Shown here: one piece after another, positions 38,201 to 47,061 of the stretch
How the letters are laid out: each line of letters opens with the position of its first letter
How positions within the stretch are numbered: position 1 is the first letter of the stretch
NCBI GenBank assembly: GCA_024331125.1
Contig: JANDJI010000001.1
Location: 466,001-530,000 of the forward strand
DNA length: 64,000 nucleotides
Direction: 5' to 3'
DNA from: Nitrospira sp.
GTDB lineage: Bacteria; Nitrospirota; Nitrospiria; Nitrospirales; Nitrospiraceae
Notes under the pieces: model-generated
The model's input: the letters and a program-made list of their open reading frames with translations, nothing else
The model's database searches: none
Told to the model about the DNA's origin: nothing
Translations under genes and position numbers: made by a program

Positions 38201-41200
38201 TTTGATCGGCGCGGGGAAGAGAAACTCCTGTTCAGCTTCATCGCCCGCGCCTACGAAGATTTGTCGGAGCCCCGACCGGCCAAGGAGTACTATGAGAAAA
38301 AATTGGCCCTGATCCAGCCGGCCGGCGATTCACCACAGCTGTCTCCACAGGTGGTCGCGGCCCGTGCCGAGGAAGCGGTGGTGCTCAACCGACTGGCGGT
38401 GCTGAGCCATGCCCTGGGGCAAACCGATGAGAGCATCCGATACTTAGAACGGTCGCTGGCCCGCACGCGCGAGTTGGGGTTGGAGTACGGCACAAAGGTC
38501 AATCTCTACAACCTCTCGCGCCTGGCGGGTGAGCGCCGCATGGCTGGTGAGGTCGTTTCGCCCCGCACGATCGACACCCTCACCGAAGGAGTCCAGACCG
38601 TACTCCGAGACTCAAAGCCGGACCGCTTGACCCTGTTGCTCCTCTCTAACACGGCCTTTGTGTTGGCAGCGACGGACGAAAGCGCGGAAACGGCAGGCCG
38701 GCCGTTGGAGCAGGTCGTCCAAGCGATCCACCGTATCGCACGCGCGCGCCAGGATGCGGTCGCGTTCCTGAAGCACGCCCTGGACCTCATTGAACAGCAC
38801 AAGGTCGTCTCAGGCGAAGAAGCCGATCGGCTGAAACCGATCCTGGCTCTGAACCTCTGGGATTTGGCAAATCAGGCAGGCCATACCCCGACCGTGGAAA
38901 AGCTGGATGGCCTTGTCGCCGACCTGGTTTCACAACGGCCGTCTCCATTCGCCTGGCTGCCTCTGTTTCTGAAGGCGGAACGAACCGCCGATCTGAACCA
39001 GCGAACGGCCTTGCTCACGGAAGCGGCAGGTACGCTGCTTCGTTATCCCTCCCACCTGTTCAGCACCGGTGATCCCGATAGTCTGCCATTGTTGGACGGC
39101 TTGGCCTCCCTCTCCACAGAGACGTTTGTGCAACAGGGATTGATCGAGACGGCCTTTCTCACCGGCGAGCAAATCGCCATGAGGAAAACGGCCATGCTGC
39201 TCGTCAAACGGTTCGGGCTTGATTTTCTTCTCTCCAATATCGGGGACTATGAGACGGAGTTACGGGATCTTCTTGGCCGGATGCAGGCAGCCGCCAGAGA
39301 GGGGCGGTCTCAGGAACTGGTCGATTTGAACGAGCAATTTCGCGAACTGACCTACGCTCTGTACGAAGAATACCCCTGGGCCGTGTCGTATCTTCACGAA
39401 TATGAACCGTCGCCCCACGTCTTATCCGGCGTGCTTCGGACCGATGCCCCCTATCTCAAAGTCACACCTGGCGCTCACGGTCTTCACGTCCTTCTTCACA
39501 ACGGCGAGACGGTGCAGCACCTGCCGCTACCGCACACGGCCGATCAATCCACGAACTCGTCCAAAATCGGCTTGCCCCTTGAGCAAGCATCGGTCATCTA
39601 TCTCTCCGTTCCGGCCGGTCTGCGCCATGTGCTCTTCCCATTGCTCCCCACGCACGCCACGGTCGTGGAGGTCGCTTCGATTTATGACGTCGTCAATGCC
39701 TACCGGCTCCGAACCCTGTTTGCTTCCAGAGTCGCCGTTGCTGGCGACGTGCCCTTCACCATGAGGGGAAGAGAGCCGGAGAATACCTTCGTCCGGCTGA
39801 CCGGCGACAGGACCCGCGACAGGCCATCGTTGGAAAACCGGCATATCGTCGTCACCACGGGCCCCTACCACGACAACGGATTCGTCATCGGCTCCGACCG
39901 TGGGGTCCGCGAGCTGGTGCCCATCACAACCTTGGCAGGCACCCATCGCCATACGGCCATTCTGATGAACCATCATGTCGATCCGGACACGATGCGGCTC
40001 ATCCTGGCGCCGGCTCTGATCCGAGCCGGGTTCCCTCATATCCTGGCCACATCGGGAATGGCAGCAGGCGATCGGTCCGCCGCCACAGACAAGTGGACAC
40101 CGGACCACACACAGGCCTTCGTCATCTCTTATCTCCAATCGGTTCAATCCCAGCGAGTGGATCGCGCCGCGGCCGCTGCGCTGAGGGAAGCAACCGACCA
40201 GAAGGCTACACGTCCTCCTTTCCAACTCTACGGCTACATCGGCATGACCCAGGAGGAAAAGGCCTCCTTCGCCGAGTCCGAATATCAACGCGCCGTCTCC
40301 GACGCCGTGGCAGCCTATCAAGCCAAACAGTTCGAAACCGCGTTACGCCGAGTGGAGGATGCCCTCTCCGTCCTTCCCTTGACCAAGGCCGGTCATGACT
40401 TTCCCAAATTGACCGAGTTGGCCGTGGAGGCGGCCTTCAAGATCGGAAACTACCGCACGGCGGTAACACACCAGTCTCGGCTGGTCGAGCATTTCACCGC
40501 CGTAGGAGATCAAGGGACCTTGGCGGAGGCCCGGTATCGTTTGGGAATCCTTTACTCGAGGCTCGAAGAGTTCCAGCCGGCCCTCGCTCACCTTGAGGCA
40601 GCCATCACTGCATGGCGGGCTCGCGACGAGTTGGATCGTCTGGCGGAGGGCGTCGCCACGTTGGGAGTGGTCAAGGAGAACATGGGAGCCTACCCGGAGG
40701 CGCTCGACGCCTTCGGACAGTCGTTTGAGCTGTATCAGGAACTGGGCGAGCCGTTGGACATGGCGGCTCAGCACCGGCGGATCGGCCGCATCAACTATCT
40801 CCGGCTGGGACGGTACGAACAGGCGCGGCATCACTTTGCCGCCGCGCTCGAGCAATACCGCAAACAGGGAGCGCGCCACCTGGAGGCGGAAGCCCTGTAC
40901 GAAATCGGCCTTACTTATGACAAAATCGGTCTCTACGAGGAAGCGGACCGGCAGTACCTCGAAGGCCGCACCATCGGCATGGAGTTGCAAGACTCAGCCT
41001 TGCTAGCCACCGGTTCGCTCTATCTGGCCAACACGGCCTGGTACCGAGGCCGGTATCAAGCGGCCTTCGACCATCTCGAAGCAGCGACCAAAGAGGCGGA
41101 ACGGGCGCAAGACCCTCGGCTCCCGATCATGATCGCCAACACGAGGGCACTTCTGTACTGGACGCTGAACGATCTCGACAAGGCCCTGGTCTATGCGGAA

Positions 41201-43099
41201 CAGGCGGTTTCTCTCGCGGAACGGGCCGAGATCAAGGAAGAGATCGCTTCGTCACACAACAACTTGGGCCTTATGTTCCGCGAGCGTGGCAAACTCGACG
41301 TAGCCTTGGAACACTTTGAACGGGCAAGACAGATCGATGAACGGCAACAGAGCCGATGGGGACTGGGCTATGACCACCGGAACATCGGCATCGCCCTGAT
41401 GAAACTGGGACGGCTGGCCGACGCGCGAGCCCACTTCGAATCGGCGGAACGACACAGCGCGGCGATCAACAACGTCGACAACTGGGTCAAGGCCCTGCTG
41501 GAACTGGGCAATGTCCATCGCGAGACCCAGGACTATGACACCGCGCTCGACTACTACCGCCGCGCCTATGACCTGTCCAAACGGTATCACATGAAGGACG
41601 TGCTCTGGCGAGCGGCGGCCGGACAGGGATCGGTGTTTCGGCTGAGCGGGAAGAAGACCGAAGCGGTCGCGCCCTATCGCGAAGCAGTCGAGATCGTCGA
41701 GAGCATGAGGGCCGCCCTGACAGTTGAAGAGTTCCGCAACAGTTTTCAGACCAAGACGCAGGATCTCTATCGCGACCTGGTGATCCTGTTGATCGAACTG
41801 GGACGGACCGACGAATCGTTCAACTATCTGGAACGGTCTCGATCGAGAAGCTTCATCGACCTCTTGGCCAACCAGAAGCTCAATCTGAAAACGCATGCTG
41901 ATCAAGAGCTGTTGGATCTCGTGTTACACCTCCAGACCAAACTCGACGCCCTCTCCAAAGAACAGGCTTCATTCGAGCAACCTCCTGCCGACCTTGTCGC
42001 CCGAGCCCGCCAAACCAAGACGGCCTATGAGGAGGCCTTGGTTCGCCTCAAACGGGCCGGCCCGGAACTCAGCACGTTCGTCGCGGTCGATCCGTTGACG
42101 ATCGAACAGGCTCAGAAACTGCTCGAACCAAACATCGGACTCCTCTCCTACAAGGTCACGGACGATCACGTCTATTTGTGGTTGATCACGGCGGCGCGAA
42201 CCAGGTTCTACCAGACTCCGACGACATCGGGAGAAATCGACCGACTGGTCCGAAGTTATCGGACAAGGGTCCAGAAAATGGAATCGGTCTCCGAAGAGCT
42301 GAGCCGGCTTTCTCAACTGCTGGTCGAGCCGGCTGCCCAGGATTTAGAGGGGCTGGACTATCTGGGGATCATTCCCGACGGGCCGCTGCACTTCCTCTCG
42401 TTCGCGGCCCTGCCGGTGGGCACAGGCTCGTTGATCGATGCCTATCCGATCTTCTATTCGCCCTCGGCCTCGGTCTTGAAATTCACCTTCGCGAAACGCA
42501 AGGACGCAAAACACACCAAAATCCTCGCGATCGGCAATCCCGATCTCGGCAACTACAATTACCAACTGCCGATGGCCGAATTGGAGGCACGCAGTATCCG
42601 ATGGGAATTCCCGAATCTGGACATTCTTACAGGCGCCACGGCTACCAAAGAATGGTTGGTCGCTAACGTGTCTCAATACGGAGTCATCCACCTGGCCACC
42701 CACGGGGAATTCGACGACGTCAATCCGTTGTTATCGTCGCTCTGGCTGGCATCACCCAATCCGGACAATCGAAGACTGACAGTGCGGGAGGTGTTCGGCC
42801 TCACGCTGAACGCTGATCTCGTCACGTTAAGCGCCTGCCAGACCGGGCTCGGGCGGTTGGAAGCGGGCGAATTGATCGGTTTGAACCGTGCCTTCATGTA
42901 CGCCGGCACCCACACGTTGGTATCGGCGCTCTGGCGCGTGGACGACTTGGCGACCTCTCTGCTCATGAAACACTTCTATCGCAACTACGCGCACCTGGAC
43001 AAAGCCATGAGCCTTCGGCAGGCTCAATTATTGATCAAAAAGGACTTCCCTCATCCGGCCTATTGGTCTGGACTGGTATTGGTGGGAGATTACCGGTAA
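35300..43099 (+). CDS. Giant exported TPR/CHAT protein with two CHAT-like domains
   Basis: A 2,599-residue protein. A signal peptide covers about 1-25. Residues ~30-340 form a PD40/TolB-like beta-propeller, which contains a dockerin/EF-hand-type calcium loop (D234, N236, D238, D242, D245). A long TPR array runs from ~340 to 1370. A CHAT-like domain at ~1380-1660 has lost its catalytic residues: the HG site is T1520-G1521, and the Cys position reads AILMNHH. A second TPR array runs from ~1670 to 2230. The C-terminal CHAT protease domain (~2275-2599) is intact, with His2468 in HLATHG and Cys2513 in LSACQTG. CHAT domains are caspase-like cysteine peptidases. It starts 13 bases after the lipoprotein gene and is followed 16 bases later by an SH3 gene. 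Export to the periplasm is inferred from the signal peptide. Confidence 0.85.
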   Translation: MNPAARRMWLCALLTLASAGTPPGAAGGVGDPERVTSHPALEYAGSPSADGRFLAFVSEQNGNADIWLKSLTAGISSLPRPLTTHPGKDTAPALNENGSSLLYVSYRSDPRGDIYLLDVPTGKETRLTNERHGEMAPSWGEDKTVYFLRENEPSHDRSLVRLSLGTGTIEPIIERATSYAVGPDGTIVYSDGRRLLLRPHPSSEPRPLTSGDFVDTSPAFVDRTTIVFVRYQDDTNGDGVIDADDESSIYLANWDQATGAQTSLYRLTPGREFHAYPAASGSSVYYSDLKRKDIYRLNLKEFFATYADPSRARESAATLLDRGETESALLILANISANLASHLPAAERASFDLALVELLRDARRYGAAKEVLARYVSSEGDTGPIAQVMLPVVRIEERAHLMSPRELRRAVEETSRELPAVASQAGQDDTLRGTVYLEIGRLRLLTDDPLSALDVLTQVDRVANDELRARALFTRATLYRRLGEQDKLLRVFLDVIASFGDRSFWGRRAVAQAVAIADDQEDFRKAVASLTTLAESHRSLPYLAASALLRGADRAYEQGEVLRALELLDRMIREFSEQTPLVADAYRKKGAILTSAQRFDEAAQAYESLMNLTGHSREELERATTLMVLQSVRSALRKRDLGEVRIAAKDLRKLVETHPDSVEAHRGYIETKVMLKEWDEVRQFYESLVKQASDNPAYRYGLGLVLSYAPQPNLNRVIKMIQEAIRLNPKISYFHQTLGWAYEQTERLGARNALEQAEAEYRLALELNDGFLFPEVENNLLLNLGNIYMKLANFSEAHRHYARRKVEDTTDRDRMRELLYYKNYGEACFKTGRTEESIVQYERALALVPDDQLQLRAELLERRGLSQQESGLHAQAVESFSEALAINNRLGLKGNLARLSRNIGVNLYNLGTAVSDGSRVSLKRALTSLLESLDTVEQFGVTEKSTGPGLIQIQVGLGEGVGGAAVGFDRRGEEKLLFSFIARAYEDLSEPRPAKEYYEKKLALIQPAGDSPQLSPQVVAARAEEAVVLNRLAVLSHALGQTDESIRYLERSLARTRELGLEYGTKVNLYNLSRLAGERRMAGEVVSPRTIDTLTEGVQTVLRDSKPDRLTLLLLSNTAFVLAATDESAETAGRPLEQVVQAIHRIARARQDAVAFLKHALDLIEQHKVVSGEEADRLKPILALNLWDLANQAGHTPTVEKLDGLVADLVSQRPSPFAWLPLFLKAERTADLNQRTALLTEAAGTLLRYPSHLFSTGDPDSLPLLDGLASLSTETFVQQGLIETAFLTGEQIAMRKTAMLLVKRFGLDFLLSNIGDYETELRDLLGRMQAAAREGRSQELVDLNEQFRELTYALYEEYPWAVSYLHEYEPSPHVLSGVLRTDAPYLKVTPGAHGLHVLLHNGETVQHLPLPHTADQSTNSSKIGLPLEQASVIYLSVPAGLRHVLFPLLPTHATVVEVASIYDVVNAYRLRTLFASRVAVAGDVPFTMRGREPENTFVRLTGDRTRDRPSLENRHIVVTTGPYHDNGFVIGSDRGVRELVPITTLAGTHRHTAILMNHHVDPDTMRLILAPALIRAGFPHILATSGMAAGDRSAATDKWTPDHTQAFVISYLQSVQSQRVDRAAAAALREATDQKATRPPFQLYGYIGMTQEEKASFAESEYQRAVSDAVAAYQAKQFETALRRVEDALSVLPLTKAGHDFPKLTELAVEAAFKIGNYRTAVTHQSRLVEHFTAVGDQGTLAEARYRLGILYSRLEEFQPALAHLEAAITAWRARDELDRLAEGVATLGVVKENMGAYPEALDAFGQSFELYQELGEPLDMAAQHRRIGRINYLRLGRYEQARHHFAAALEQYRKQGARHLEAEALYEIGLTYDKIGLYEEADRQYLEGRTIGMELQDSALLATGSLYLANTAWYRGRYQAAFDHLEAATKEAERAQDPRLPIMIANTRALLYWTLNDLDKALVYAEQAVSLAERAEIKEEIASSHNNLGLMFRERGKLDVALEHFERARQIDERQQSRWGLGYDHRNIGIALMKLGRLADARAHFESAERHSAAINNVDNWVKALLELGNVHRETQDYDTALDYYRRAYDLSKRYHMKDVLWRAAAGQGSVFRLSGKKTEAVAPYREAVEIVESMRAALTVEEFRNSFQTKTQDLYRDLVILLIELGRTDESFNYLERSRSRSFIDLLANQKLNLKTHADQELLDLVLHLQTKLDALSKEQASFEQPPADLVARARQTKTAYEEALVRLKRAGPELSTFVAVDPLTIEQAQKLLEPNIGLLSYKVTDDHVYLWLITAARTRFYQTPTTSGEIDRLVRSYRTRVQKMESVSEELSRLSQLLVEPAAQDLEGLDYLGIIPDGPLHFLSFAALPVGTGSLIDAYPIFYSPSASVLKFTFAKRKDAKHTKILAIGNPDLGNYNYQLPMAELEARSIRWEFPNLDILTGATATKEWLVANVSQYGVIHLATHGEFDDVNPLLSSLWLASPNPDNRRLTVREVFGLTLNADLVTLSACQTGLGRLEAGELIGLNRAFMYAGTHTLVSALWRVDDLATSLLMKHFYRNYAHLDKAMSLRQAQLLIKKDFPHPAYWSGLVLVGDYR

Positions 43100-43115
43100 A
43101 GTACGGGAGGCTATG

Positions 43116-43637
43116 ATGAATGACCGACGTGTCCTCCTGGTGATGCTCACCTTAGGGACAGCGCTGACGCTGGTTCCCTCTCTTCTGTTCGCCCAAACCA
43201 TGTACGTGAGCCGGGATGAGGTCAAGCTGACAGAGGAAAAATCTCCCACCTCCAAGATCGTGGAGACGCTCCGTCGGGGAGCCCAGGTTCGGGTCATCGA
43301 GAAGAGCGACCGCCACTTCAAAGTGCAAGCCCCCTCCGGAAAAACCGGCTGGGTCTTTAAGTTTACGCTGAGCGATCAACAGGTCGGCGGAGGAAGCGGC
43401 GGGAATCTCCTCTCCGCAGTGACGGGCGACACCCGCATCGCGGCCCGCGAAGCCGGCACCGGCGGCAGCATCAGAGGATTGAAAGAAACCTCGGAACGGT
43501 ACGCGACGACCAAACGAGTCGATCAAGCAAGCAAAGACGCAGTACAGAGGATGGAAGACCGCGTCATCCCGCGGGAAGAGCTGCTCAAGTTCCAGCGGGA
43601 AGGATCGGTCGGAGAATTTTCGGGGGAGACGCCATGA
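43116..43637 (+). CDS. Exported bacterial SH3-domain protein
   Basis: A 173-residue protein with a signal peptide ending LLFAQ (about residue 27), a bacterial SH3 domain (about 30-90, ending SGKTGWVFKF), and a polar C-terminal half likely to be helical or disordered. SH3 domains of this kind bind peptidoglycan or protein partners. Two ATGs adjoin at 43113 and 43116; the second has GGAGG five bases before it. It overlaps the M48 peptidase gene by four bases, so the two are translationally coupled. Confidence 0.82.
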   Translation: MNDRRVLLVMLTLGTALTLVPSLLFAQTMYVSRDEVKLTEEKSPTSKIVETLRRGAQVRVIEKSDRHFKVQAPSGKTGWVFKFTLSDQQVGGGSGGNLLSAVTGDTRIAAREAGTGGSIRGLKETSERYATTKRVDQASKDAVQRMEDRVIPREELLKFQREGSVGEFSGETP

Positions 43638-44608
43638 ACGGAACCATGAAGCGGATCATGAAGAGAACATGGATGGTCACGTTTGTGTCTCTCGCGTTGG
43701 TGAGCGGGACCGTGGACCAATCATGGGGGATTTTGGACCAACTGCTCTCGCCTCCCGCCGAAAAGAAACCAAGCCAATCAAAAGGCCAACCCCAACCCTC
43801 CGAGCAAAAGGGTTTGGTTGACGGGATCGGTGGATTGCTGGGAGCCAAGGAGAAAGACATCGGCCTCATCAAGAAGGGACTTAAGGCCGCCCAGGCCCTT
43901 CAGCCGATCGGGCTTGAAGAAGAGATTGCCATCGGCCAAGCCGTGGCCATTGAAGCGTTCGCCCGATTCGGCGGCGAATACAAGGACGAGGCGCTCACGA
44001 CCTATGTCAACTTGGTGGGAAGAACCGTCGCGGAGGTCTCGGATCGGCCAGAACTGACCTACCGGTTCGCGATTTTGAACAGCCGCGAGCAGAACGCCTT
44101 CGCGGCGCCGGGCGGCTATATCTTCGTCACGATCGGTCTGCTCAAGACACTCAAGAACGAGGCCGAGCTGGCCGGCGTGCTGGCGCACGAGGTCGCGCAC
44201 GTCACGCAAAAACACATGCTGAAGACGCTCCAGCGAAGCGCGATCCTGGCCAACGTGTCCGAATTCAGCCTGAGCGCGATGAACAAGGATCCCAAATTGT
44301 TCTCGAATGTCATCGATGCAGCGACCGACATGCTGTTCGAAAAGGGGCTCGACAAGGAGATGGAGTTCGAGGCCGATACCGTTGGAATTGAGTACACCTA
44401 CCGAGCCGGCTACCATCCGAATGGTTTGAGAGATTACCTGGCCACGCTCAAGGCACAGGAGGGAACGGCCGACTCGCGATTCTTCTCAACCCATCCCTCG
44501 ACCGGAGAACGATTAAGGCGGGCGACGGACACGGCGATCCGTTACACGGGAGCAAGCAAGTACCCCTATCTGACTGAACGGTTTCGCTCGCGCATGGGCC
44601 CGGCATAG
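43634..44608 (+). CDS. Periplasmic M48-family metalloprotease
   Basis: A 324-residue protein with a signal peptide (about 1-32), a Pro/Gln/Lys-rich spacer (38-60) and an M48 domain. The zinc site is H185-EVAH189 with the third ligand in EFEADTVG (about residue 248). The membrane helices of HtpX are absent, so it resembles BepA/Oma1-like periplasmic enzymes but lacks their C-terminal TPRs. TPRs are supplied instead by the CHAT protein encoded two genes upstream. It would degrade or quality-control envelope proteins. Confidence 0.9.
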   Translation: MNGTMKRIMKRTWMVTFVSLALVSGTVDQSWGILDQLLSPPAEKKPSQSKGQPQPSEQKGLVDGIGGLLGAKEKDIGLIKKGLKAAQALQPIGLEEEIAIGQAVAIEAFARFGGEYKDEALTTYVNLVGRTVAEVSDRPELTYRFAILNSREQNAFAAPGGYIFVTIGLLKTLKNEAELAGVLAHEVAHVTQKHMLKTLQRSAILANVSEFSLSAMNKDPKLFSNVIDAATDMLFEKGLDKEMEFEADTVGIEYTYRAGYHPNGLRDYLATLKAQEGTADSRFFSTHPSTGERLRRATDTAIRYTGASKYPYLTERFRSRMGPA

Positions 44609-44725
44609 ATTGGCTCTCTATCGGCTCGGACGCACGGACGCCGAGGCAGACGAATCTTTTTTGATGCCCGGGACTCCTACTAAGAGGGAAGCCCTTGTAT
44701 AATGAAACATAAAAGGAGGTGAGCA

Positions 44726-44887
44726 ATGATACAGGGTCTTGTTGAGGGAGCCCTCGCGATCAGCGCCGTGGCGTCGCTGCTGACGATCTTTGTGATCTCC
44801 TCGGGAATCATGAAGGCCGGGACGCCGGAGAGGGTTGCCATTCCAGCAGAGAGCCGGCGTTCTCGTCGGAGAAGCGTTCGGGAATAG
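44726..44887 (+). CDS. Small single-pass membrane protein (53 residues)
   Basis: An open frame with an ideal ribosome binding site (AAAGGAGGTGAGCA before the ATG). Residues ~8-30 form one membrane helix, and the C-terminus is strongly basic (ESRRSRRSVRE). It lies 117 bases after the M48 gene on the same strand and ends just before a long hairpin. No family is recognised. The strong start signal and the terminator argue that it is real. Confidence 0.65.
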   Translation: MIQGLVEGALAISAVASLLTIFVISSGIMKAGTPERVAIPAESRRSRRRSVRE

Positions 44888-44899
44888 CCCGCCTACCCC

Positions 44900-44943
44900 G
44901 GAGGCCGCAGTCTCCGCATTGAGATTCTCGGGACTCGGCCTCC
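44900..44943. terminator. Hairpin between convergent genes
   Basis: GGAGGCCG pairs with CGGCCTCC and the stem continues inward with AGTCTCCG against CGGGACT, apart from one bulge and a mismatch. It sits between the convergent small membrane protein and L7/L12-like genes. It suits a bidirectional terminator, although the T-tract is weak. Confidence 0.5.
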
Positions 44944-45011
44944 GTCGGTATCTGTGTCTTTCTCTTCCTGCCGCTTTCGAACCCCGCGACGGTCGGATTC
45001 CCGTTTCCTCC

Positions 45012-45308
45012 TCAGCCGTTCGGGGTCGAGAGTTTCCACGCCACGATCAGCGCGATACCGGCCGCGATGATCGCAAACCCGATCATCCATCGGGTAAATT
45101 TCCGTTGCGCGTCGGCCACCACCTTCTCCATTTTCTTCTTGAGGGCCGGTTGGGAGGCCACATAGGTCTCGACCAGTACTTTGGCTTCCTTAAAACCGAT
45201 CTGCCGCTCTCGGCGCACGGCCGTGATCGCTCCGATCAGATCGCCGCGTCGAAGCGCTTCGAGCGCCGCCTTGGGAAGATCGACTGAACGTCGGGTTATA
45301 TTGGCCAT
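45012..45308 (-). CDS. Small membrane protein with L7/L12-like helical domain (paralog)
   Basis: A 98-residue protein whose middle part (GAITAVRRERQIGFKEAKVL) closely follows the ribosomal L7/L12 C-terminal pattern AVIKVVREITGLGLKEAKDL. A membrane helix sits at about 75-93. The frame runs back to 45455, but the start at 45308 gives the same length and plan as the protein at 29619-29906 and is preferred; it has no strong ribosome site. The domain may be a borrowed protein-binding module on a membrane anchor. Function unknown. Confidence 0.65.
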   Translation of the reverse strand: MANITRRSVDLPKAALEALRRGDLIGAITAVRRERQIGFKEAKVLVETYVASQPALKKKMEKVVADAQRKFTRWMIGFAIIAAGIALIVAWKLSTPNG

Positions 45309-45527
45309 GAGGAATTGCGATGCCCCCAGAGAGAGAACGTCATCCAGACCCATGAGCAGGCGGGGAAATCCTATCTCGATCGGAGACGGATTGCCAAGCC
45401 TTTGGGGCATGAACGTCCACGAATCTTGCGCTATGATTCGATGGCGTTCCGTCACCCGTCATACGTCGGGATCTCGGCGGACCGGCATGACGAAGCGCGC
45501 CAATCGATACCAAGACGAGACGAGTGA

Positions 45528-46400
45528 ATGAACGGCCTCTCTTTCCGGCTGCGCTGGATGCTGCCCGCACTTTTTCCGCTCGCCTGCACGGCCTGTTCGT
45601 CGGCAGCATTCACCATCGCCAATCTCCCCACGTACTTTGAAGAGATCACGATCGTGCGGGACCGGATGTACGGACCGAACCCGTCGCATCTGCTGGACAT
45701 CTACACGTCGGCTCATGCGTCGAATCAGCTTCGGGAAGTGATCGTCTTTTTCTACGGAGGCCGTTGGACGGAAGGGACCAAGAATGATTACCGGTTCGTT
45801 GGCGCAACCTTGGTCGGTCGCGGCTATATCGTCGTCATCCCCGACTACCGAAAGTATCCGGATGTCCGCTTTCCGACGTTCGTCGAAGACGGAGCCAAGG
45901 CGCTCGCGTGGGTTCACGACCATATCGCCGAATGGCAAGGCGATCCTCAACGCATCCACATCGTGGGGCATTCGGCCGGAGCTCACATCGGCGCGCTGCT
46001 CGCCGCCGATGCTCATTATTTGGCCGACGCGGGAAAAGATCGATCCATCATCCGTGATGTCGTCGGGCTGGCCGGCCCCTACTCGTTCACCCCAAGCGAT
46101 CCCGACTTGCAAGACCTATTCGGCCCTCCGGCCAATTACCCGAACATGCAGGTGACCACGTTCATCGACGGCGGCCAGCCGCCGATGCTGTTACTGCACG
46201 GCGAGGCCGATACGAGGGTGAAGCCGTACAATCTGGAAAAGCTCCGACAACGCATCACCGAACAGGGCGGTTGCGTGCGGGCGATCACCTATCCGGACGT
46301 CGGACACAGCGGCATCCTCGCCGCCTTGTCTTGGCTCAACCCCAGCTCGGCACCCGTCGTCGAGGACATCGTGCGGTTCTTTCACTCCTGCGGATCGTGA
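45528..46400 (+). CDS. Alpha/beta-hydrolase lipoprotein (carboxylesterase-like)
   Basis: A 290-residue protein with a lipoprotein-type signal (PLACTAC, Cys20 or Cys23). The hydrolase domain has the nucleophile elbow G147-HS149-AG, an Asp in HGEADTRVKP and a late His in DVGHSG, giving a full Ser-Asp-His triad. The FFYGGRW stretch corresponds to the oxyanion-hole HGG of the BD-FAE/kynurenine formamidase-like esterase group, with Tyr in place of His. It should be a membrane-attached esterase of unknown substrate. Confidence 0.82.
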   Translation: MNGLSFRLRWMLPALFPLACTACSSAAFTIANLPTYFEEITIVRDRMYGPNPSHLLDIYTSAHASNQLREVIVFFYGGRWTEGTKNDYRFVGATLVGRGYIVVIPDYRKYPDVRFPTFVEDGAKALAWVHDHIAEWQGDPQRIHIVGHSAGAHIGALLAADAHYLADAGKDRSIIRDVVGLAGPYSFTPSDPDLQDLFGPPANYPNMQVTTFIDGGQPPMLLLHGEADTRVKPYNLEKLRQRITEQGGCVRAITYPDVGHSGILAALSWLNPSSAPVVEDIVRFFHSCGS

Positions 46401-46554
46401 CGCACGAGATGGCACTCCAGCCTCCCCCGTTTCGGCTTCCGCAAGCCTCATGCTGTTGGCCGCCACGAGATGTTTGGCATCAATCCCGATGAATGCTATA
46501 TGGCTATCGGGGAATGACCTTTTATCGCTTCTGTCAACCCTTCCTCATACCTTG

Positions 46555-47013
46555 TCACCTTTTCAATCGACGCATCGATTTAGGTGTCAGATCGGGTCGC
46601 TTCTTCTGAAGATCGAATCTATTGCCCCCTTCCTGAATACATCGATACCGAGCAAGGCTTTCCTTGGTAGGGGTCCGACCGAAATGAAGATCCAGAGGAG
46701 GAGGGACCTGCCCGACCCTGATCTCAATTCCTACAGGGTCCGCAAGATCGCCGATGGCTCGCCCTACCGTTTCCCAGGGCAACAATCCTTTCTCGAACAG
46801 AGTCGGTGTTTTTTGCGGATCGCAGTGCGTGGGCGTCGGCAGCGGCACTCGGCCGATTCGACTTGCCAGAACGATGGCTCTTTTCCTCCGCTGTGGAACA
46901 CCGTAATCGGCTGCGTTCAGAATGCCGGCCGTCACCAAGTAGCCCATGGATTCGTTTCCGAGTCGGGCGACCTCATTTGCGTAATAACTTCTGTGTACAT
47001 TGAATGAGCACAA
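46555..47013 (-). pseudogene. Remnant of a C5 cytosine DNA methyltransferase
   Basis: About 150 residues match the middle-to-late part of Dcm-type methyltransferases: GILNAADYGVPQRRKRAIVL (motif VIII) and the target-recognition lead-in NRFDLQKKRPDLTPK. The catalytic N-terminal half (SAM-binding motif I, PCQ and ENV motifs) is missing upstream of 47013, and the frame ends in MRRLKR straight after DLTPK, so motifs IX and X are lost too. The apparent start codon is only a TTG. It cannot be active. It lies beside an intact HNH nuclease gene, so this is probably a decayed restriction-modification unit. Confidence 0.8.
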
Positions 47014-47061
47014 CAGTATTATTTGCGCCGTATTCCGAACTCACTCACATGGAACTAGGTC

